Source of the DNA: Kangiella sp.
Lineage (GTDB): Bacteria > Pseudomonadota > Gammaproteobacteria > Enterobacterales > Kangiellaceae
Direction of reading: 5' to 3'
Length of the DNA: 18,974 nucleotides
NCBI GenBank assembly: GCA_026195755.1
Contig: JAPHRL010000011.1
Coordinates: 1 to 18,974, forward strand
Shown here in pieces: positions 15,525 to 18,974 of this stretch. Position 1 is the stretch's first letter. Each line of letters opens with the position of its first letter. Below the pieces are notes generated by a model. The model was not told the DNA's origin, ran no database searches, and worked only from the letters and a program-made list of their open reading frames with translations. The position numbers and the translations under genes are program-made.

Positions 15525-15941
15525 TTATTTGCCCACTATCCATTTAGCAACATTAACTTTGCTAACACCGGCTTCCTTGGCTTGGTCAACTGCAGCAATC
15601 AGTACTTCGTTATAAGCATCTTCATGAACGCGAACTAAAACTGGAGAGCGTGGATCGACTGCCAGTTGAGTTTCGATATTGGCACGAATCGCCTCTTTAT
15701 CGATAGTACGTTCATTCATAATGACATTGCTCCCTTCATCGATTGAAACCACAATCAATGGTGGAGGGTTTTCAGGTGGAGTGGTGTCCTGATTAGTTGT
15801 AGGACGGGCCACATCTACCGCTGCCTCTTTAACAAATGAGGTTGTTACGATGAAGAAAATCAACATGATAAAGACGATGTCTAGCATCGGCGTCATATCA
15901 ATTGAGGTTTCATCATCATCTCTATTTCTTTTATTACGCAT
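15525..15941 (-). CDS. ExbD/TolR-family biopolymer transport protein (copy 2)
   Basis: A 138-residue bitopic protein. A short charged cytoplasmic tail with IDMTPMLDIVFIMLIFF leads into a span at about 17-37; Asp21 is the equivalent of the proton-carrying Asp25 of E. coli ExbD. A Pro-rich linker (about 46-62) and a periplasmic domain follow (VSIDEGSNVIMNERTID, VLVRVHEDAYNEVLIAAVDQ), ending VAKWIVGK. ExbD-type proteins work with ExbB as a proton-driven motor that energises TonB or TolA. No exbB, tolQ or tonB gene lies in the window, so its partner must be encoded elsewhere. It resembles its upstream neighbour along its whole length, indicating duplication. Start ATG 15941 with AGAGA as ribosome site. 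Confidence 0.88.
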   Translation of the reverse strand: MRNKRNRDDDETSIDMTPMLDIVFIMLIFFIVTTSFVKEAAVDVARPTTNQDTTPPENPPPLIVVSIDEGSNVIMNERTIDKEAIRANIETQLAVDPRSPVLVRVHEDAYNEVLIAAVDQAKEAGVSKVNVAKWIVGK

Positions 15942-15984
15942 ATTTCTCTAATCCTATCGCTCTGTCTGTTTGTATGAGACTAAG

Positions 15985-16011
15985 TTTATACAACTAAGCC
16001 AACCCTACAAA
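15985..16011 (-). promoter_or_regulatory. Candidate promoter for exbD-like gene 2
   Basis: On the minus strand TATAAA (15985-15990) is preceded by TTTGTA (16006-16011), 15 bases apart, a little short. The 183-base gap between the two exbD-like genes suggests separate transcription. Confidence 0.35.
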
Positions 16012-16052
16012 GTTACATCTGGGCGACAAATTCACCAATTCATCAAGTATAG

Positions 16053-16101
16053 CTGGCACATTAAATGTGATCCAGAACTAAATGTCTAGTGTAAATTTAG
16101 T
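16053..16101. repeat. Two adjacent inverted repeats between the exbD-like genes
   Basis: First: CTGG-CACATT-A-AATGTG-AT-CCAG at 16053-16075, arms matching except for a two-base bulge. Second: ACTAAAT (16077-16083) and ATTTAGT (16095-16101) with an 11-base loop. They lie 24-72 bases beyond the stop of copy 1 and upstream of the copy 2 promoter candidate. Neither has a T-run, so they look more like operators or transcript hairpins than terminators. Confidence 0.55.
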
Positions 16102-16124
16102 AAAAGCCACTTCCCTTATGACGC

Positions 16125-16541
16125 TTACCAGCGGGTAACGCTAACCCGTTGAATTCCTGCCTGCTTAGCGTGGTCCAAAGCACCGATTAGCGTTTCATGT
16201 TGAGCCATTTCATTGACTCGAATCAATAATGGAGCTTTGGGAGAATTGACCAGCTGACTTTCAATGTTGGCTCGAACAGCCTCTATGTCAATGATTCTAT
16301 TATTAAAAATGACCTGACTATTTTCATTAATACTGACTAAAATTGGTTTCTCGCCTTGCTCGCAGTTAGCCTGGCATTGGTTACTTGGTCGAGCAATATC
16401 TACCGCCTGGGCTTTGACGAAACTGGTAGTGACAATGAAAAAAAGCAGCATAATAAAAACGATATCTAGCAGAGGTGTCATATCCACTTTCGCCTCTGAG
16501 GTTGCGGCTTGATAGGTTTTGCTTTGAGTGTGTTTTAGCAT
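16125..16541 (-). CDS. ExbD/TolR-family biopolymer transport protein (copy 1)
   Basis: A 138-residue bitopic protein. The core is VDMTPLLDIVFIMLLFFIV (span about 22-42) with Asp26 in the proton-path position, then VKAQAVDIARP as in copy 2. The periplasmic linker carries two cysteines, C56-x3-C60, absent from copy 2. The periplasmic domain (VSINENSQVIFNNRIID, LLIRVNEMAQHETLIGALDH) ends abruptly at VSVTRW. Start ATG 16541 has AGGAG 8 bases upstream; a longer frame open to 16574 has no support. It lies 127 bases downstream of mutM on the same strand. No exbB or tonB partner is nearby. Family assignment is firm; the energised system is unknown. Confidence 0.88.
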   Translation of the reverse strand: MLKHTQSKTYQAATSEAKVDMTPLLDIVFIMLLFFIVTTSFVKAQAVDIARPSNQCQANCEQGEKPILVSINENSQVIFNNRIIDIEAVRANIESQLVNSPKAPLLIRVNEMAQHETLIGALDHAKQAGIQRVSVTRW

Positions 16542-16668
16542 GACTGACTCCTTGTTCTTCTTGCAGTAGCACAATAAGGACTTTTAGACGTCTATTTAAA
16601 GCCTCGCTTTCAACTTATCAGAAGTTTTACGAGGAAGCTAGCGCTTCGGACCTGTATTAGTGTCCGGT

Positions 16669-17478
16669 CTACCGTTGGCACTTGGGGCAGTAGAAGCTAG
16701 AGCGTTGGCCTATGACCTGTTTTTTGATGATGGCACCGCATTGGTTGCAGGGCAAATCAGCACGGCCATAAACATTTAACTGCTGAGCAAAGTAGCCTGG
16801 TGAGCCATCTGTTTGTGTGAAGTCTTTTAGGGTTGTCCCACCCTCACCAATCGCTTTTTGCAGCACGCTTTTGATAAAGCCAGCCAGCAAGTTGCAACGT
16901 GCCAGACTGACTCTATTGGCAGCCCGTTTGGGATGAATACCGCTCATAAATAGTGATTCACTGGCATAAATATTGCCGACGCCAACCACCACTTTATTGT
17001 TCATAATAGCGTTTTTAATCGAACCTTTGCGCTTGGCTAAAGCCTGATGTAGAGATTGTCCATCAAAGTCATCACTTAAGGGCTCCGGGCCAAGCTGACT
17101 GAGTACTTTCAGGGTTTCCCCTTTAGGCTGCCACAGGATGGCACCAAAGCGTCGCGGGTCGTTTAAACGTAAAGCGCTACGATCATCGAAGACCACTTCG
17201 AAATGATCATGTTTTTTTAAAGCAGTTTGCGCACTGACTACTCGCATAGTGCCAGACATGCCCAGATGCATGATTAGAGTGCCGGTTGGAAATTCCCAAA
17301 GCATATATTTGGCACGCCGCTTAATATCCCCCGAAGTAGCCCCAATCAGCTTGTTAGCTTCCGGTGCTATGGGCCAGCGCAGTTGAGACTGGTAGATATT
17401 TACCGCAGTAATTCGTTTGCCGACAATATGTGGTGCCAGGCCATTCTTGGTGGTTTCGACTTCAGGTAATTCGGGCAT
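16669..17478 (-). CDS. mutM: Formamidopyrimidine-DNA glycosylase
   Basis: A 269-residue base-excision repair enzyme that removes 8-oxoguanine and formamidopyrimidines and cleaves the abasic site. It starts MPELPEVETT, where processed Pro2 is the nucleophile and Glu3 a catalytic acid. RRAKYML carries the conserved Lys, MNNKVVVGVGNIYASESLF the helix-two-turn-helix region (ends MNNK and SESLF), and the C-terminal zinc finger is C244-x2-C247-x16-C264-x2-C267 with Arg259 in GQRSSFYC. Length is typical. It follows the rpmG terminator on the same strand and should have its own promoter, which I could not place with confidence. Confidence 0.98.
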   Translation of the reverse strand: MPELPEVETTKNGLAPHIVGKRITAVNIYQSQLRWPIAPEANKLIGATSGDIKRRAKYMLWEFPTGTLIMHLGMSGTMRVVSAQTALKKHDHFEVVFDDRSALRLNDPRRFGAILWQPKGETLKVLSQLGPEPLSDDFDGQSLHQALAKRKGSIKNAIMNNKVVVGVGNIYASESLFMSGIHPKRAANRVSLARCNLLAGFIKSVLQKAIGEGGTTLKDFTQTDGSPGYFAQQLNVYGRADLPCNQCGAIIKKQVIGQRSSFYCPKCQR

Positions 17479-17535
17479 TAGAATTCAATGAAGGATATTT
17501 GGGGACAGATGTCTCATAGTATCGACTACAACGCA

Positions 17536-17561
17536 AAAAGCCCAGAGTAAACTGGGCTTTT
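17536..17561 (-). terminator. Terminator after rpmG
   Basis: AAAAGCCCAG (17536-17545) and CTGGGCTTTT (17552-17561) form a perfect 10-bp stem with a 6-base loop; on the minus strand the stem runs into TTTTT. It ends the rpmB-rpmG transcript before mutM. Confidence 0.88.
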
Positions 17562-17604
17562 ACGTACATCGAAGCGTTTTCTTGGAGGCAGAAAACTTAA
17601 ATAT

Positions 17605-17633
17605 CTTAACGGTATAATAAGCAACCGTTTAAG
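17605..17633 (-). other. Hairpin between rpmG and its terminator
   Basis: CTTAACGGT (17605-17613) pairs with ACCGTTTAAG (17624-17633) apart from one bulged T at 17630, with a 10-base loop. It begins 6 bases past the rpmG stop and has no T-run; it may protect the 3' end of the mRNA. Confidence 0.45.
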
Positions 17634-17638
17634 CGGAA

Positions 17639-17794
17639 CTACTTAATTTTAGCTTCTTTGTAGATAACATGTTGGCGAATGGTTGGATCAAACTTTTTGA
17701 TCTCCATTTTGCCTGGCATGTTTTTCTTGTTTTTGTCTGTAGTGTAGAAGTGACCTGTACCGGCACTTGATACTAAACGGATTTTATCGCGCAT
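17639..17794 (-). CDS. rpmG: 50S ribosomal protein L33
   Basis: A 51-residue ribosomal protein of the large subunit, near the E site. It reads MRDKIRLVSSAGTGHFYTTD at the start and IRQHVIYKEAKIK at the end, almost the E. coli form. It has no cysteines, so it is the zinc-free version. Start ATG 17794 has AAGGAG 7 bases upstream. It follows rpmB after 12 bases, the usual rpmB-rpmG pair. Confidence 0.97.
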   Translation of the reverse strand: MRDKIRLVSSAGTGHFYTTDKNKKNMPGKMEIKKFDPTIRQHVIYKEAKIK

Positions 17795-17806
17795 CTTTAT
17801 CGCTCC

Positions 17807-18043
17807 TTATACTTTTTCGCCACGAGCACGCAATTCAGTAAGCACAGTATCGATACCTTTTTTATCGATAACGCGCATACCTTTTGCAGATACACGTAAT
17901 CTAACGAAACGCTTCTCACTCTCAACCCAGAAACGGTGAGAATGCAAATTAGGCAAGAAGCGACGCTTGGTTCTGTTCTTCGCGTGTGACACATTATTAC
18001 CGGTCACTGGGCGCTTACCTGTTACCTGACAAACCTTAGCCAT
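17807..18043 (-). CDS. rpmB: 50S ribosomal protein L28
   Basis: A 78-residue basic ribosomal protein of the large subunit. It starts MAKVCQVTGKRPVTGNNVSH and contains RFLPNLHSHRFW and VRLRVSAKGMRVIDKKG, all standard for L28. ATG 18043 is chosen because GGAGG lies 6 bases upstream and it gives the family length; the frame is open eight codons further but that addition is not conserved. First gene of the rpmB-rpmG operon, with an 80-base leader and a clear promoter. Confidence 0.97.
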   Translation of the reverse strand: MAKVCQVTGKRPVTGNNVSHAKNRTKRRFLPNLHSHRFWVESEKRFVRLRVSAKGMRVIDKKGIDTVLTELRARGEKV

Positions 18044-18085
18044 GGATAGCCTCCAAAAATAACTCAAAAAAACGATTTAAGCGCA

Positions 18086-18108
18086 CGATGTTAGATATTC
18101 GGACATCG
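18086..18108 (-). promoter_or_regulatory. Leader hairpin of rpmB-rpmG
   Basis: CGATGT (18086-18091) and ACATCG (18103-18108) form a perfect 6-bp stem with an 11-base loop, between the predicted transcription start and the L28 ribosome site. It could serve control by ribosomal protein binding, which is inference. Confidence 0.4.
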
Positions 18109-18130
18109 CAGCTCTTCAAATTGGGCGCAC

Positions 18131-18159
18131 TTTATACCAGAAAGCTGCCTGCTTGACAA
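18131..18159 (-). promoter_or_regulatory. Sigma70 promoter of rpmB-rpmG
   Basis: On the minus strand TTGTCA (18154-18159) and TATAAA (18131-18136) are exactly 17 bases apart, about 90 bases before the L28 start. GCGCCC follows the -10 box, a G+C-rich discriminator as usual for stringently controlled ribosomal genes. Confidence 0.78.
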
Positions 18160-18249
18160 CAAAACTCAGATCAAAAGGCCTGTTTCTGGCTTAATTTGTT
18201 GAATTTGGTCATTTGCGACTAATTTTCGGTATCTGCAGTCGTTTGGCCA

Positions 18250-18924
18250 TTATAGTAGCCCGTGCTCAGCAAAGGAATAGCTACCGCCTTGGGCAACGAT
18301 GATATGATCCAGCGTGCGGATGTCCAGCAAGCCAAGCGCCTCCTGTATTTTATCGGTAATATGGCGATCCGAAGGGCTTGGTTCGAGCGACCCGCTGGGA
18401 TGGTTGTGAGCAAGAATAACTGCCGCTGCGTGATAAGTCAGAGCCTTTTCGACGATCACCCGGGGGTGTACTTCAGAGCTGTTTATTGTGCCCTGAAACA
18501 GGGTTTCTGAAGCAAGCAACTGGTGTTGGTTATTGAGAAACAGTGCGACAAATTGTTCACGCTTGTGATGACTGAGCAGGCTTTTTAAATATAGTTTGAC
18601 GTCATTAGGGTTACTGAACGATTGGCTGTGTTGCAAGTTCTCCTGTAAATAGCGCCTGGAAAGCTCTAAACAAGCCTGTAATTGACAATATTTGGCACTA
18701 CCAAGACCAAGGTGGCTGGTGAAGCTTTTTAGGTCTGCTTCAAGTAGTGCGCGTAAGCTACCAAACTCTCCGAGTAAGCGGCGGGCCAGATCAACCGCAT
18801 TCAGGCCTTGTGTTCCGGTACGTAGGAAAATGGCCAAAAGCTCTGCATCTGAAAGGCTGGGCGGACCTTGGCGTAGCAATCGTTCTCTGGGCCTTTCGTC
18901 CTGCGGCCACTCCATTATTTTCAT
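18250..18924 (-). CDS. radC: RadC / UPF0758 family JAB-domain protein
   Basis: A 224-residue protein. The N-terminal part has a helix-hairpin-helix-like region (LSDAELLAIFLRTGT, HLGLGSAKYCQLQACLEL) and the C-terminal part a JAMM metal-binding domain with HNHPSG (His173, His175) and Asp186 in PSPSD, plus an upstream Glu near 150. The family name RadC comes from an E. coli allele later shown to lie in recG, so a DNA-repair role is not established. Start ATG 18924 fits the family start (MxIxxWPxxERPRE). It is divergent from whatever starts right of the window, normally coaBC, and is followed by the rpmB promoter. Confidence 0.95.
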   Translation of the reverse strand: MKIMEWPQDERPRERLLRQGPPSLSDAELLAIFLRTGTQGLNAVDLARRLLGEFGSLRALLEADLKSFTSHLGLGSAKYCQLQACLELSRRYLQENLQHSQSFSNPNDVKLYLKSLLSHHKREQFVALFLNNQHQLLASETLFQGTINSSEVHPRVIVEKALTYHAAAVILAHNHPSGSLEPSPSDRHITDKIQEALGLLDIRTLDHIIVAQGGSYSFAEHGLL

Positions 18925-18940
18925 CTTTTTCCCTGTTTTT

Positions 18941-18969
18941 GTTATATCTTACGAAGTCACAAATGATAA
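18941..18969 (-). promoter_or_regulatory. Candidate promoter for radC
   Basis: On the minus strand TTATCA (18964-18969) and TATAAC (18941-18946) are 17 bases apart, 17 bases before the radC start codon. The boxes are good but not perfect. Confidence 0.45.
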
Positions 18970-18974
18970 TTAAC

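Noticed and set aside
18262..18973. Plus-strand open frames opposite radC (18262-18510 and 18692-18973)
   Set aside because: They are antisense to well-conserved RadC coding sequence and show no known motifs.
1..18974. CRISPR array, tRNA, insertion sequence or phage genes
   Set aside because: I saw no regularly spaced repeats, tRNA-like folds, transposase genes or terminal inverted repeats; gene content is conserved chromosomal.

Overview
This window is ordinary chromosomal DNA from a gammaproteobacterium with moderate-to-low G+C. The evidence is gene content and order: a pilMNOPQ type IV pilus operon followed by aroK, aroB and a damX-like gene; laoCBA-like genes next to coaD and a YfhL/Allochromatium-type ferredoxin, an order I remember from Pseudomonas; then mutM, rpmG, rpmB and radC. 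A marine Oceanospirillales-type lineage such as Kangiella would fit, but that is a guess. I see no insertion sequences, phage genes, CRISPR array, tRNA or rRNA, and no gene-free stretch over 300 bases (the longest is about 200).

Layout. 1-4171 (+): end of pilM, then pilN, pilO, pilP, pilQ, joined by stop/start overlaps; these build the inner-membrane alignment complex and outer-membrane secretin of the type IV pilus. pilO carries a one-base deletion near 1327-1329. A terminator-like hairpin (4192-4224) separates pilQ from aroK. 4268-7129 (+): aroK and aroB (shikimate pathway) and a damX-like gene (AAA-type ATPase, membrane span, SPOR domain). 7205-9288 (+): hemE (haem synthesis) and a YheT-type alpha/beta hydrolase. 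9378-12903 (+): an aldehyde dehydrogenase, a small Tat-signal protein and a GMC-family FAD oxidoreductase, resembling LaoC, LaoB and LaoA of long-chain alcohol oxidation. 12945-13798 (+): coaD and a 2[4Fe-4S] ferredoxin, closed by a strong terminator. 13859-15092 (+): a patatin-like protein and a YkgJ-type cysteine-cluster protein.

From 15122 to the right edge everything is on the minus strand: a DUF3301 membrane protein, two separate exbD/tolR-like genes with no exbB or tonB beside them, mutM, rpmG and rpmB (L33, L28) under a good sigma70-type promoter, and radC. The bases right of radC are a short upstream region, where coaBC usually starts in the other direction.

The points most worth checking are the frameshift in pilO, the orphan tandem exbD genes with paired inverted repeats between them, and the lao-like cluster, whose oxidoreductase has a Cys-x5-Cys-x3-Cys motif like the iron-sulfur motif of FAD glucose dehydrogenase and which has no regulator gene beside it. 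I did not find a convincing wholly new system; most of the window is conserved housekeeping sequence.
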